Positions 16,538 to 26,900 of a stretch of 43,962 nt of DNA are shown one piece after another. The DNA comes from Vibrio sagamiensis NBRC 104589 (lineage in GTDB: Bacteria; Pseudomonadota; Gammaproteobacteria; Enterobacterales; Vibrionaceae): NCBI RefSeq assembly GCF_007990935.1, contig NZ_BJXJ01000036.1, positions 1-43,962 on the forward strand. Reading direction: 5' to 3'. Each line of letters begins with the position of its first letter. Within the stretch, counting starts at the first letter, position 1. The notes beneath the pieces were generated by a model. That model made no database searches. It was given only the letters and a program-made list of their open reading frames with translations, and was not told the DNA's origin. The position numbers were made by a program, and so were the translations under genes.

Positions 16538-17023
16538 ATGGAAATTACTATGAATATAGAACAGTATCAGAGGCTCACTAAGCAAGCACTACTCTTAATA
16601 GAATCAGAGTCTGATTTTATCGCTAACTTAGCCAATCTAAGCTCTCTGTTGTTTCTTGAATTGGAATCGTTGAACTGGGTGGGATTTTATTTAAAAAAGG
16701 ATAATGAACTCGTTCTTGGGCCTTTTCAAGGTAAACCTGCATGCGTTCGTATACCTATCGGTAAAGGTGTGTGTGGTGTAGCCGCAGAAACAGAAGCCAT
16801 TCAAAGAGTGCATAATGTTCATCAATTTGAAGGTCATATCGCTTGTGATGTTGCAAGCCAATCGGAAATCGTTATTCCGTTTTACATTGGCGGAAAATTA
16901 GCCGGAGTGCTCGATATTGACAGCCCAGATATTGGTCGATTTAATGAAATCGATGAGCAAGGCCTGGCATTTTTTATTACTGAAGTAGAAAAGCTGCTTA
17001 ATTCGCACGCTAATGAAGCATAA
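16538..17023 (+). CDS. msrC: Free methionine-(R)-sulfoxide reductase (GAF domain)
   Basis: This 161-residue single GAF-domain enzyme (YebR, MsrC, fRMsr) reduces free methionine R-sulfoxide in the cytoplasm using thioredoxin or a similar reductant. The conserved cysteines are seen in GPFQGKPACVRIPIGKGVCG and, further on, HIACDVASQSEIVIP, matching the three redox cysteines of the E. coli enzyme (165 residues). ATG 16538 follows an AAGG by nine bases; a second ATG at 16550, giving a start MNIEQYQRLT, is equally compatible with the family. It precedes proQ, as yebR does in E. coli. Confidence 0.93.
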   Translation: MEITMNIEQYQRLTKQALLLIESESDFIANLANLSSLLFLELESLNWVGFYLKKDNELVLGPFQGKPACVRIPIGKGVCGVAAETEAIQRVHNVHQFEGHIACDVASQSEIVIPFYIGGKLAGVLDIDSPDIGRFNEIDEQGLAFFITEVEKLLNSHANEA

Positions 17024-17060
17024 ATTCGCCATCGAGTGTGGTTTTTCTTTATCATGTCAC

Positions 17061-17066
17061 TATAAT
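17061..17066 (+). promoter_or_regulatory. Candidate -10 box for proQ
   Basis: A perfect TATAAT lies about 55 bp before the proQ ATG, between the msrC stop and proQ. The -35 region 17 bp upstream (GTGGTT) is poor, so the promoter is only suggested. Confidence 0.4.
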
Positions 17067-17121
17067 ACGAGAATATTTTTTCTTAATGCTTCGCGGATAC
17101 CCGCTCAAATCAGGAACCCAC

Positions 17122-17751
17122 ATGACTGAAAAGTTAAAAAACAGCAAAGAAGTGATTGCATATATTGCTGAATGTTTCCCTAACTGCTTTACTTTAGAAG
17201 GTGAAGCAAAACCACTGAAAATTGGAATCTTTCAAGATCTTGCTGAACGTCTAAATGAAGATGAAAAAGTGAGTAAGACTCAACTTCGTGCAGCGTTAAG
17301 ACAGTACACCTCCTCATGGCGTTATTTACACGGCGTTAAAGCCGGTGCTACTCGTATTGACCTTGATGGTAATTCTTGTGGTGAACTAGAAGAAGAGCAT
17401 GTTGAGCATGCCAAAACGACTCTAGCTGAAAGCAAAGCTAAAGTTCAAGCACGTCGCAAAGAACAAGCTCAAAAAGCTCGTGAAGAGAACAAGACGAAAG
17501 CGAAACCTGCTGCTAAAAAAACGCAGCAAGCTCGTCGTCCTAACAAACCAAAGACCCAAAGACAACAAGCTAAACCTGTTGAAACACGTGCGTTAAATAC
17601 TGATGAAATTACGATTGGTAACGCAATCAATGTGAATATGGGTCAAGGAAACATGGCAGCGACCATTGTTGAAGTCAATAAGGAAGATGTACGTGTTCAA
17701 CTTGCTAACGGCCTTCAAATGGTTGTGAAAGCGGAGCACCTACGCGCATAA
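17122..17751 (+). CDS. proQ: RNA chaperone ProQ
   Basis: ProQ is a global RNA-binding protein that stabilises many small RNAs and mRNA 3' ends. The 209-residue protein has the FinO/ProQ domain (about 1-120; PLKIGIFQDLAERL and LRAALRQYTSSWRYLHGVKA), a long basic linker rich in K, A, R and Q (about 120-160), and a C-terminal Tudor-like domain (GNAINVNMGQGNMAATIVEV). I start at ATG 17122, preceded by AGGA; the frame is open from 17038 but the additional residues overlap the promoter-like region. It is directly upstream of prc (17-bp gap), the same pairing as in E. coli, where ProQ and Prc both influence osmoregulation. Confidence 0.96.
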   Translation: MTEKLKNSKEVIAYIAECFPNCFTLEGEAKPLKIGIFQDLAERLNEDEKVSKTQLRAALRQYTSSWRYLHGVKAGATRIDLDGNSCGELEEEHVEHAKTTLAESKAKVQARRKEQAQKAREENKTKAKPAAKKTQQARRPNKPKTQRQQAKPVETRALNTDEITIGNAINVNMGQGNMAATIVEVNKEDVRVQLANGLQMVVKAEHLRA

Positions 17752-17768
17752 GGGAGATACTCCTACGC

Positions 17769-19763
17769 ATGAATTGCCGTTCGAAAATGACGCTGATTGC
17801 TGCTAGCCTATGGCTGGCAGCATCGGCACAGGCTCTAGAAGCCAAACTAAATAAAGATGACTTACCCACTCTTGCCCCTGAAACCCAGCATGAAACAGCA
17901 AGTAAACGAGTAACATCCCGTTTGACACGCTCTCATTATAAGCATTTCAATCTTAATGATGATTTTTCTAAAGCTGTCTTCGACCGCTATGTTGAACTAC
18001 TTGATTATAATAAGAATATTTTTACTCAATCGGACATAGATTCTTTTAAAGATGCCTCAGTGAGTCTAGATGATCAGCTCAAAGCGGGTAACAATAAAGC
18101 GGCCTTTGATATTTATAATCTATCAATGCAAAAACGCTTCGAGCGCTATGCTTATGCACTGACATTATTGGATAATGAAATTAAATTCAATACCGATGAT
18201 GTGATTGAACTTGATCGCTCAGAAGCTACGTGGCCTAAAGACCAAGCTGAACTGAATGAACTTTGGCGAAAGCGAGTAAAGTACGATGCGCTCAACCTCA
18301 AGTTAGCGGGTAAGAAGTGGCCTGAGATAAAAGAGGTTTTAGAGAAGCGTTACAATAATGCAATGAAGCGCATCACTCAAACACACAACGAAGATGCTTT
18401 TCAGTTGTATATGAATGCTTTTGCTCGACAAGTTGACCCTCATACTAGCTATTTATCTCCCCGCAATGCAGAACAGTTCCAATCAGAAATGAACTTATCT
18501 CTGGAAGGTATTGGGGCCGTATTGCAAATGACAGATGATTATACCGTCATTCGTTCTTTAGTTGCTGGTGGCCCAGCATCGAAGAGCAAAAAATTAGGCG
18601 AGGGTGATCGAATCGTTGGTGTTGGTCAAGATGGTGAAAACGTTGTTGATGTGATTGGTTGGCGTTTAGACGATGTTGTTCAGCTAATTAAAGGGCCCAA
18701 AGGTACTAAAGTAAATCTTGAAGTTCTCCCAGAAGGCAAAGATGCTAAAAGTTACGTTGTCACGATAGTTCGTGATAAAGTTCGTTTAGAAGATCGTGCA
18801 GTAAAATCAGAGATCATTGAGAAAGACGGTAAGAAAATTGGCGTACTTGAGGTGCCAAGTTTTTACGTTGGGCTCTCTAAAGACACAAATAAATTGTTAG
18901 CCGAGCTTGAAGAACAGAAAGTCGATGGTGTTATTGTTGACCTTCGTAACAATGGTGGTGGTGCGCTTACAGAGGCCACTGCTCTGACAGGACTTTTCAT
19001 CAAAGAAGGGCCAGTTGTTCAAGTCCGTGATAGCTATGGGCGAGTGAAGGTCAACGCAGATACAGATGGCCTAATAAGCTACCAAGGTCCATTAACAGTT
19101 TTGATAAACCGATACAGTGCTTCAGCCTCAGAAATTTTTGCCGCTGCAATGCAAGATTACAATCGTGCAATTATTCTAGGTGAAAATTCATTTGGTAAAG
19201 GGACTGTTCAACAGCATCGTTCGCTCAATCATATCTATGATCTGTTTGATAAAGAATTAGGTTACGTTCAATACACGATTCAGAAGTTCTACCGTATCGA
19301 TGGTGGCAGTACACAGAATCGAGGAGTTGCACCTGATATTTCTTTCCCCACACCCGTAGATCCGAGTGAAACTGGTGAAAGTGTTGAAGATAATGCGCTC
19401 CCTTGGGATAGTATTACCAAAGCAGAATATCAAACATTTCCAAGTAATGAGAAGCTGATAGCTAGTCTTAATGAGCTGCACAATAAACGCATATCACATG
19501 AGATGGAGTTCAGTTTTATCAAAGAAGATATTGAGAAATACCGTAAAGAAAAAGACGACAACTTTTTATCTTTGAATGAGAAAACTCGAGAAGCAGAGTC
19601 AGATAAAGCAGAATCTGTTCGTTTGGAGCGAATTAATAAGCGACAAGCAACACTTAAGAAAGATGCATTTAAGACTCTGGATGATGTCCCAAAAGACTAT
19701 GAAGCTCCTGATGTTTATTTGGATGAATCAGTCGAGATAATGGTTGATATGCTAAAAAAATAA
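17769..19763 (+). CDS. prc: Tail-specific periplasmic protease Prc (Tsp)
   Basis: Prc degrades periplasmic proteins with nonpolar C-termini, processes penicillin-binding protein 3 and controls peptidoglycan hydrolase levels with NlpI. The 664-residue protein (E. coli 682) has a signal peptide ending near SAQALEA, an N-terminal helical domain, a PDZ domain (about 235-320, LEGIGAVLQ...), the S41 protease core with NNGGGAL, the catalytic serine in RYSASASEIFAAAMQDY and the lysine in GENSFGKGTVQQ, and a DUF3340 C-terminal domain. A GGGAG before ATG 17769 supports the start. It probably shares transcripts with proQ and ends at a strong terminator. Confidence 0.96.
   Translation: MNCRSKMTLIAASLWLAASAQALEAKLNKDDLPTLAPETQHETASKRVTSRLTRSHYKHFNLNDDFSKAVFDRYVELLDYNKNIFTQSDIDSFKDASVSLDDQLKAGNNKAAFDIYNLSMQKRFERYAYALTLLDNEIKFNTDDVIELDRSEATWPKDQAELNELWRKRVKYDALNLKLAGKKWPEIKEVLEKRYNNAMKRITQTHNEDAFQLYMNAFARQVDPHTSYLSPRNAEQFQSEMNLSLEGIGAVLQMTDDYTVIRSLVAGGPASKSKKLGEGDRIVGVGQDGENVVDVIGWRLDDVVQLIKGPKGTKVNLEVLPEGKDAKSYVVTIVRDKVRLEDRAVKSEIIEKDGKKIGVLEVPSFYVGLSKDTNKLLAELEEQKVDGVIVDLRNNGGGALTEATALTGLFIKEGPVVQVRDSYGRVKVNADTDGLISYQGPLTVLINRYSASASEIFAAAMQDYNRAIILGENSFGKGTVQQHRSLNHIYDLFDKELGYVQYTIQKFYRIDGGSTQNRGVAPDISFPTPVDPSETGESVEDNALPWDSITKAEYQTFPSNEKLIASLNELHNKRISHEMEFSFIKEDIEKYRKEKDDNFLSLNEKTREAESDKAESVRLERINKRQATLKKDAFKTLDDVPKDYEAPDVYLDESVEIMVDMLKK
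18751..18763. other. matS-like site (one mismatch), inside prc
   Basis: The 13-mer GTTACGTTGTCAC matches the MatP-binding consensus GTGACRNYGTCAC at every position except the third. MatP is encoded in this window. The same 13-mer recurs exactly at 29006-29018. It lies in coding DNA, so codon constraint is an alternative explanation. Confidence 0.4.
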
Positions 19764-19793
19764 AAATCAACCTTTGTAAAACTGGTTACTTTA

Positions 19794-19826
19794 AGCGAGC
19801 TGTTAACCCAGCTCGCTTTTTATTTT
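19794..19826 (+). terminator. Terminator after prc
   Basis: AGCGAGCT (19794-19801) pairs perfectly with AGCTCGCT (19810-19817) and is followed by a TTTTATTTT tail. Confidence 0.9.
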
Positions 19827-19977
19827 ATTATGATACTGGTTGCGCTTTTTTTGTCGTTGTGTAAATATTACGCAGAGGTATCTTAATTTTTTGCGATAAT
19901 TAAATGTGATCTATGTCTAATTAATCGCAATAATGTGAACTAAAGCCTAAGCTAAAAGAAAACAATAGGGATACCGT

Positions 19978-20652
19978 ATGAAATGGTTCATTATTTTCTT
20001 TAGCTTATTTTTCTTTGGTACATTCAGTTTCAGCTCTGTAGCTGATAAAGGGGATAAACTCAGCCATTTTGACACTCCTTTTCTTATCGGAGATTGGTAT
20101 TTATTGAATACTGATGCTGAGAAATCAGCGGAAAACTTCCGTGCGATTAAACTTAGCCTAAGTTCAGATTATTCATTTTCTATTGATATTCAGAAACAAG
20201 ATTATTCAATTGATCATTGGGAAGGTTTATACAACGCAAATGAAGAAACGCTTGTTCTTGGTTTGCACACTGACCAACCCCAGATATATATCTATTCTAA
20301 TAACCATAATACCCTAGACCTAAATGGAGTCACTTTTACAAAAGGTATGCCTGAAGCTCTTCCTGGCATATGGCTAAGCTCACATGTTTCTGGTGATGGT
20401 GTACTCGCTAACGAAATTAGTCAAATGGAACTTATTTTACAAGCTGATTTTGTTTTTTCCTTTCGAGTTGCTAATGAAAAAGGAGCTGAGTCGATCAAAC
20501 ACGGCGTATTTTATACTGAAGGTGAACACTTAATGTTACTGTATGAACATGGTGAACATGGCACACGATATGAACTAAACCATAATGAACTTACTATTAA
20601 AGATTCTAGTGGTGATATGTATGCAATACTTAATCGAGTTATACCAGATTAA
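19978..20652 (+). CDS. Secreted two-repeat protein of unknown function
   Basis: I do not recognise this 224-residue protein. It has a clear signal peptide (MKWFIIFFSLFFFGTFSFSS, cleavage probably near VADKG) and no lipobox, so it should be periplasmic or exported. The mature part looks like two copies of one all-beta module of about 90 residues: the first begins IGDWYLLNTD and the second PGIWLSSHVS, each followed by a polar loop, alternating strands (IKLSLSSDYSFSIDIQ against MELILQADFVFSFRVA), a G-L/V-Y/F turn and a closing strand. An AGGGAT site precedes the ATG. It stands alone between the prc terminator and pepN. Lipocalin-like or copper-resistance-like sheets are possible folds; no function can be assigned. 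Confidence 0.85.
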   Translation: MKWFIIFFSLFFFGTFSFSSVADKGDKLSHFDTPFLIGDWYLLNTDAEKSAENFRAIKLSLSSDYSFSIDIQKQDYSIDHWEGLYNANEETLVLGLHTDQPQIYIYSNNHNTLDLNGVTFTKGMPEALPGIWLSSHVSGDGVLANEISQMELILQADFVFSFRVANEKGAESIKHGVFYTEGEHLMLLYEHGEHGTRYELNHNELTIKDSSGDMYAILNRVIPD

Positions 20653-20864
20653 AACGTAATCATATTATCGACAGCATTTTTATGGTGTAGATTGTTTGTT
20701 AAACGAAATGTGATTCGAAATAACTAAATGGCCTGTTTTTTCGTACAAAGACTTGTATTCTTGACCCACAAGCCCTAAAAATAGCTTATTAAGTGATATC
20801 AAGCATTACATCTTAAGTTAATGCTCGACTATTTGTGTGGTTCTAAGAACAAGGATTGAACAAA

Positions 20865-23471
20865 ATGGCTCATACCCCGCAAGCAAAATATCGTAAAGAT
20901 TACCAAGTACCGTCGCATTTAATCAGTGACATTGACTTAACGTTTGATCTTTATGACAACAATACGATTGTTACTGCAATTTCAAAAATTGAACAGCAAG
21001 ATAAGTCAAACACGTTAGCGCTCGACGGTGAAGGGCTAGAACTACAATCTTGTAAAGTGAATGGTGAAGAATGGTCCCATCGTGAATTAACCGAATCGTC
21101 CTTAATACTTCAGCAGCTCCCAGCAAGCTTTGAATTGGAGATTGTGACAAAAATCGACCCAGAAGCAAATACAGCACTTGAGGGATTATACAAATCTGGT
21201 GGTGCTTTCTGTACTCAATGTGAAGCGGAAGGCTTTCGTCGAATTACCTATTACTTAGATCGTCCTGATGTACTCGCGAAATTTACAACAAAAGTAATCG
21301 CAGATGAAAAATCCTACCCTTATCTGTTGAGTAATGGTAATCGCATTGCTGAAGGTAAAGATGACTCAGGCCGTCACTGGGTTCAATGGCAAGATCCACA
21401 TCCAAAACCTGCTTACTTGTTTGCCCTTGTTGCGGGTGATTTTGATGTTTTGAGTGATCAGTACACTACGACGTCTGGTCGTAAAGTCGCTTTGGAAATT
21501 TTTGTTGATAAAGGTAATTTGGACCGTGCTGGTCACGCAATGACTTCATTAATCAATTCAATGAAGTGGGATGAAGAGCGATTTGGTCTCGAATATGATC
21601 TTGATATCTACATGATCGTTGCTGTCGATTTTTTTAACATGGGGGCAATGGAAAATAAAGGATTGAATGTATTTAACTCTAAGTTTGTATTAGCTAATGA
21701 CCAAACAGCAACAGATCAAGAATACTTAGGTATTGAAGCCGTTATTGGCCACGAATACTTCCATAACTGGACTGGTAATCGAGTAACATGTCGAGATTGG
21801 TTTCAACTAAGTTTAAAAGAAGGATTGACGGTTTTTCGTGATCAGGAATTTTCTTCTGATTTAGGCTCCCGAGCGGTGAATCGTATTGATAATGTGCGGA
21901 TTATTCGAGGCCCGCAGTTTGCGGAAGACTCAAGTCCAATGTCACATCCAATTCGTCCAGATAAAGTTATTGAAATGAATAATTTTTATACTTTAACTGT
22001 CTATGAAAAAGGCAGTGAAGTGATTCGTATGTACCATACTTTACTGGGTGAAGAGGGATTCCAAAAAGGAATGAAGCTTTACTTTGACCGCCATGATGGT
22101 ACGGCAGCAACCTGTGAAGATTTTGTTTCTGCGATGGAAGATGCGACAGGTGTCGATTTGCAGCAGTTCCGCTTATGGTACAGCCAATCTGGCACGCCGA
22201 CGTTAATCGTAGAGAGTGAATATAATGCTGATGCTAAAACATTTACTCTTACTGTTGAGCAAAAGACTGAGCCGACCCACGATCAAGCAGAGAAGCAGCC
22301 TCTTCATATTCCATTTGATGTCGAGCTTTATGCCCAAGATGGAAGTATTATTCCATTAACGATTAATGGTGAAGCGGTCCATCATGTATTGGATATCAAG
22401 CAAGCTAAACAAACTTTTACGTTTGAAAATGTCTCTCAGCAACCTGTCCCTTCATTGTTGCGTGAATTCTCTGCACCGGTGAAACTAGAGTATAACTACA
22501 GTGATGACGAGTTGATTTTCCTAATGACACATGCGACCAACGATTTCGCGCGTTGGGACGCCAGTCAAATGCTTCTCGCAAAATACATTCGTCAAAATGT
22601 ACAACATGTTCAAGCAGATGAAGAACTCCACCTACCTGATGCATTAATTGATGCCTTCAGAGGTGTCCTCCTTGATGCCGATCTTGACCCTGCATTTATC
22701 GCACAAGTTTTATCACTGCCATCAATTAATGAAATTATGGGGTGGTATCAACAGATTGATATAGATGCCGTCGACAGTGTTCTAAATGGCATCACAGTGC
22801 AACTTGCCACTGCTCTCGAAGAGGAGTTGAGTGCTGTTTACCACACTCTGAATCAAGCTGAATATTCGATTGATCATAAAGCAATTGGTAAAAGGGCGCT
22901 TCGTAATCGCTGTTTGCAGCTCTTGGCTTATTCGGAGCAAGGAAATACGTTAACCAAAGCTCAATATGAAATGTCAAATAATATGACGGATACGATTGCT
23001 GCAATGAGTGCTGCAAACAATGCCCAGTTGGCTTGCCGCGAATCACTTATGGCTGATTACAGCAACAAATGGAAACACGATGGGTTGGTTATGGATAAAT
23101 GGTTTGCTCTGCAAGGCAGTAACCCACAAAAAGGGGCCTTGGAAAAGATCAAACAAATTATGCATCATGAAGCCTTTAGTCTAAAGAATCCTAACCGAAC
23201 TAGGAGTTTAATTGGTTCTTTTCTAAATGCTAACCCAACTAATTTCCATGATAAATCCGGCTCTGGTTATCAATTTGTTGGTGAGATCCTTCACAGACTA
23301 AACGATACCAACCCACAAGTTGCATCTCGATTAATTGATCCATTATTAAAATTTCGTAAGTTTGATTTAGAGCGTCAAAATCTCATGCGTAATGAATTAG
23401 AAAAACTTAAATCAATGGACAACCTAGCAAAAGATTTATTTGAAAAGGTAACTAAAGCATTAGAAGATTAA
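20865..23471 (+). CDS. pepN: Aminopeptidase N (M1 family zinc peptidase)
   Basis: PepN removes N-terminal residues from peptides in the final stages of cytoplasmic protein turnover. The 868-residue protein (E. coli 870) has the exopeptidase motif GAMEN (about 260-264) and the zinc site HEYFH (296-300) with the third ligand glutamate at about 319 in LKEGLTVF, all nearly co-linear with E. coli. The N-terminal beta saddle and C-terminal helical arch are present. ATG 20865 (MAHTPQAKYRKDY) is preferred over an in-frame TTG three codons upstream, because AAGGA at 20850-20854 sits ten bases before the ATG and one base from the TTG. It appears monocistronic. Confidence 0.97.
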   Translation: MAHTPQAKYRKDYQVPSHLISDIDLTFDLYDNNTIVTAISKIEQQDKSNTLALDGEGLELQSCKVNGEEWSHRELTESSLILQQLPASFELEIVTKIDPEANTALEGLYKSGGAFCTQCEAEGFRRITYYLDRPDVLAKFTTKVIADEKSYPYLLSNGNRIAEGKDDSGRHWVQWQDPHPKPAYLFALVAGDFDVLSDQYTTTSGRKVALEIFVDKGNLDRAGHAMTSLINSMKWDEERFGLEYDLDIYMIVAVDFFNMGAMENKGLNVFNSKFVLANDQTATDQEYLGIEAVIGHEYFHNWTGNRVTCRDWFQLSLKEGLTVFRDQEFSSDLGSRAVNRIDNVRIIRGPQFAEDSSPMSHPIRPDKVIEMNNFYTLTVYEKGSEVIRMYHTLLGEEGFQKGMKLYFDRHDGTAATCEDFVSAMEDATGVDLQQFRLWYSQSGTPTLIVESEYNADAKTFTLTVEQKTEPTHDQAEKQPLHIPFDVELYAQDGSIIPLTINGEAVHHVLDIKQAKQTFTFENVSQQPVPSLLREFSAPVKLEYNYSDDELIFLMTHATNDFARWDASQMLLAKYIRQNVQHVQADEELHLPDALIDAFRGVLLDADLDPAFIAQVLSLPSINEIMGWYQQIDIDAVDSVLNGITVQLATALEEELSAVYHTLNQAEYSIDHKAIGKRALRNRCLQLLAYSEQGNTLTKAQYEMSNNMTDTIAAMSAANNAQLACRESLMADYSNKWKHDGLVMDKWFALQGSNPQKGALEKIKQIMHHEAFSLKNPNRTRSLIGSFLNANPTNFHDKSGSGYQFVGEILHRLNDTNPQVASRLIDPLLKFRKFDLERQNLMRNELEKLKSMDNLAKDLFEKVTKALED

Positions 23472-23524
23472 CTGCCATTATTAATAGTTAATTAAATAAT
23501 AAACTTTATTAATATTTTAAATAC

Positions 23525-23546
23525 TAGGGCATTTAACTATGCCCTA
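23525..23546. terminator. Hairpin after pepN
   Basis: A perfect 8-bp stem (TAGGGCAT, ATGCCCTA) with a 6-nt loop lies 53 bp after the pepN stop and 25 bp before the DUF2835 ATG. There is no T-run on the plus strand, so it may only protect the mRNA 3' end. Confidence 0.4.
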
Positions 23547-23571
23547 ACCAAAATTCAAAATAACAAGTTTT

Positions 23572-23790
23572 ATGAAACAATATTATTTTTCCCTTAACAT
23601 CCCTTATCAAACTTTCTTAGCTCATTATTCAGGCACAGCAAAATCAATAAATGTTACAACAGATAAAAACTTAACATTGCAACTTGATGCTATGAAATTA
23701 AGGCCTTTTCTTTCGCAGATAGGACTTAAAGGAAGATTTAGACTCACAACAGACCAAAATAATAAGTTTTTAAAGTTAGAAATTCTGTAG
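23572..23790 (+). CDS. DUF2835 family small protein
   Basis: The 72-residue protein reads as the DUF2835 family found in gamma-proteobacteria, beside pepN-type genes in vibrios: it starts MKQYYFSLNIPYQTFLAHYSG and contains the conserved LRPFLSQIGLKGRFRL and a final FLKLE strand. It is soluble, basic and probably cytoplasmic, and its function is unknown. The ribosome-binding site is weak. A hairpin overlaps its stop codon. Confidence 0.85.
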   Translation: MKQYYFSLNIPYQTFLAHYSGTAKSINVTTDKNLTLQLDAMKLRPFLSQIGLKGRFRLTTDQNNKFLKLEIL

Positions 23791-23825
23791 AGACGGCTAT
23801 TTCTATAGATGTAAATAGCTATCTC
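23790..23825 (+). terminator. Hairpin overlapping the DUF2835 stop codon
   Basis: GAGA plus GGCTATTT (23790-23802) pairs with AAATAGCT plus TCTC (23813-23825), a 12-bp stem with one mismatch. No T-run follows, so terminator function is uncertain. Confidence 0.4.
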
Positions 23826-23988
23826 AGTCACATAATCAAACTTTTTTTCTGTTTCGAATATGATTTGTTGTTAACCATTTGTAGATATGCTTTTACAATG
23901 AGCCGATGCATTACCTATGCTTAGTTTTTACATATATTAAAAAACTGAGTACTCATACAAAAAAACAATTCTAATTTGGAGTGTGAAT

Positions 23989-26900
23989 ATGACCGTGCGT
24001 GAAAATGTAGTGCCGGTTCTACTTGAAAAAGTATACCAACTTATTCAGGACAAACTTGATCTTGCTCACCAGTCACTTGTCACTAAACTAGCTCAACATC
24101 TATTTAGTAATATTGCTGATGATGATTTAATCCAGCGGAATGAATCGGATCTTTATGGTGCAGTTCTCAGCCTATGGCATCATATTAATGAGAAGAAACC
24201 CGAAGATATTTCTGTCAGAGTCTTTAACCCAGCCGTCAGCCGCCAAGGTTGGCAATCAAATCATACTATTGTAGAAATTGTCGTTCCAGATTCCCCGTTC
24301 TTGGTCGACTCTATAAAAATGACATTGGGTCGCTTAGACCTTGTTGCTCACCTGATGTTAAATAACCCGACTCAGATAGCACGTGATAGCAACGGACAGG
24401 TTATTGAGTTGAACGGCTCTGAAGGTGCACTCCAATCACTGTTCCATATTGAAGTTGATAGGCTCACTAGCAAAGAAGCAATGCGTGCTCTTAAAGAAGA
24501 ATTGCTTTCCATTTTATCAGACACTCGTATGGTAGTGAGTGACTGGAAAAAAATGGTAGATAAACTGAAAGAAGTTACGACCGAGCTTGAGCAAAATAAA
24601 GCACGAGTTTCAGTGAAAACAGAGCGTTTAGACGAATCTATCGAATATTTGCATTGGCTAGGTGATCACAATTTTACTTTCATGGGATACGTAAAATATG
24701 ATCTGGTTAATACTGACGGTGATCCAGAGCTTAGACCATTAAAAGAAGAAGGTTTAGGTTTATTCGCGGATCAAACTCGTGTTCGGACATTGAAACTATC
24801 AGAGCTCTCAGATTCAGCTCGTTTGGAAGCAGAAAAACCATATGCCTTAATCATTACAAAAGGTAATCAAGCTTCTCACATCCACCGTCCAGCTTATACA
24901 GATTACATCGGAGTCAAAACATTTGATGAAAACGGTAAAGTAATAGGGGAGCATCGCTTTACAGGTTTGTACACATCAGCTGTATATAACCAAGCAGTGC
25001 AAAGTATTCCTCTCATTCGTGAAAAAGTAGATCGTATCTTAGAAGCGAGTGGATATCGAAAAGGTTCATATTCATATAAAGCATTGCATAACATACTTGA
25101 AAACTACCCACGCGATGAATTGTTACAAGCACGTGAGGAAGAGTTGCTCGAAGTGGGTATGGGTGTTGTACAAATGCAAGATAGGGACTTATTGCGCTTA
25201 TTTGTACGTAAAGACCCGTTTGGCCGTTTCTTTAGCTGCATGGTTTATGTTAACAAAGAGCGATACAACACAGAACTTCGTAGTCAAACTCAACGTATTC
25301 TTAAACAGTACTTTGGTTGCGAGCAAGAAGTAGAGTTCACAACCTTCTTCTCTGAAAGCCAATTAGCAAGAACCCACTATATTGTTCGTGTAGATAACAA
25401 CAATATTGATGTGGATGTGAAAAAAATCGAGAAAAATTTGATGGAAGTATCGACTTCTTGGGATGATCGTCTTAAAGAATCGATCATTGCCAACCTTGGT
25501 GAAAGTAAAGGCCTACCTCTTGCAAAAGAGTACATGAGTGCATTCCCTCGTTCATATAAAGAAGATATGATGCCAAGCTCTGCTCTTGATGATATTGAGC
25601 GTTTAGAAGCCTTAAGTGATGATAATAAATTAGGCATGCTATTTTATCGCCCACAAGAAGAAAGGGCTGAATCTAAAGCAGTACGCTTGAAATTGTATCA
25701 TCGTGATGAGCCAATCCACCTTTCTGATGTTATGCCAATGTTAGAAAATATGGGGTTGAGAGTCATTGGTGAATCTCCTTATGAGATCGAGACAAAAAAT
25801 GGTCAAACATTTTGGATCCTGGATTTCTCAATGCTTCATAAAAGTGAAAATAGCGTAGACTTGCGTGAAGCTCGTGATCGCTTCCAGCAAGCTTTTGCGA
25901 ATATTTGGGCAGGAAGCTTAGAAAGTGATGGTTTTAACCGTTTGCTACTAGGGGCATCACTATCTGGACGAGAAATTACCATTTTACGTGCTTATGCGCG
26001 TTATATGCGTCAAGTGGGTTTCCCATTCAGTCAGCAGTATATTGAGGATACATTAAACCATTACCCAGAACTGGCGACAGGGTTGGTTAACTTATTTATT
26101 AATCGTTTTGACCCGAAACATAAAGGCAGCGAAAAAGGTCAGAATGATCTTATCAAGAAGATTACTGAGCAATTAGATCGGGTTGAAAGCTTAGATGATG
26201 ATCGTATTATTCGTCGTTACATGGAAATGATCATGGCGACTTTACGGACTAACTACTATCAACTAGGTGAAGATAAGCAGCCAAAACCTTGGTTATCGTT
26301 AAAAATGAAACCAAGCGAAATCCCAGAGATCCCTCAGCCAGTTCCAGCATTTGAGATCTTCGTTTATGCTCCTGATATTGAAGGTGTTCATTTACGTGGT
26401 GGTAAAGTTGCTCGTGGCGGATTACGCTGGTCAGATCGTCAAGAAGACTTCCGTACAGAAATTCTTGGGCTAGTGAAAGCGCAACAAGTAAAAAACACTG
26501 TAATTGTACCTGTTGGAGCCAAAGGTGGCTTTGTCTGTAAGAGACAGCATAACTTTACTAATCGCGATGAGATTTTTGCAGAAGGTAAACGATGCTACAA
26601 GCGCTTTATCCGAGCTCTATTGGATGTCTCTGATAATATTATTGAAGGTGAAGTCATCCCACCGAAAAATGTAGTACGTCATGATGAAGATGACCCATAT
26701 TTGGTTGTGGCAGCGGATAAGGGCACAGCAACATTCTCAGATTTAGCAAATTCAGTATCAGAAGAATATAACTTCTGGTTGGGTGATGCTTTTGCTTCTG
26801 GTGGATCTAATGGTTATGACCACAAAGCCATGGGGATTACCGCGAAAGGTGGTTGGGAGTCAGTAAAACGTCACTTCCGTGAAATGGGTATTGACTGCCA

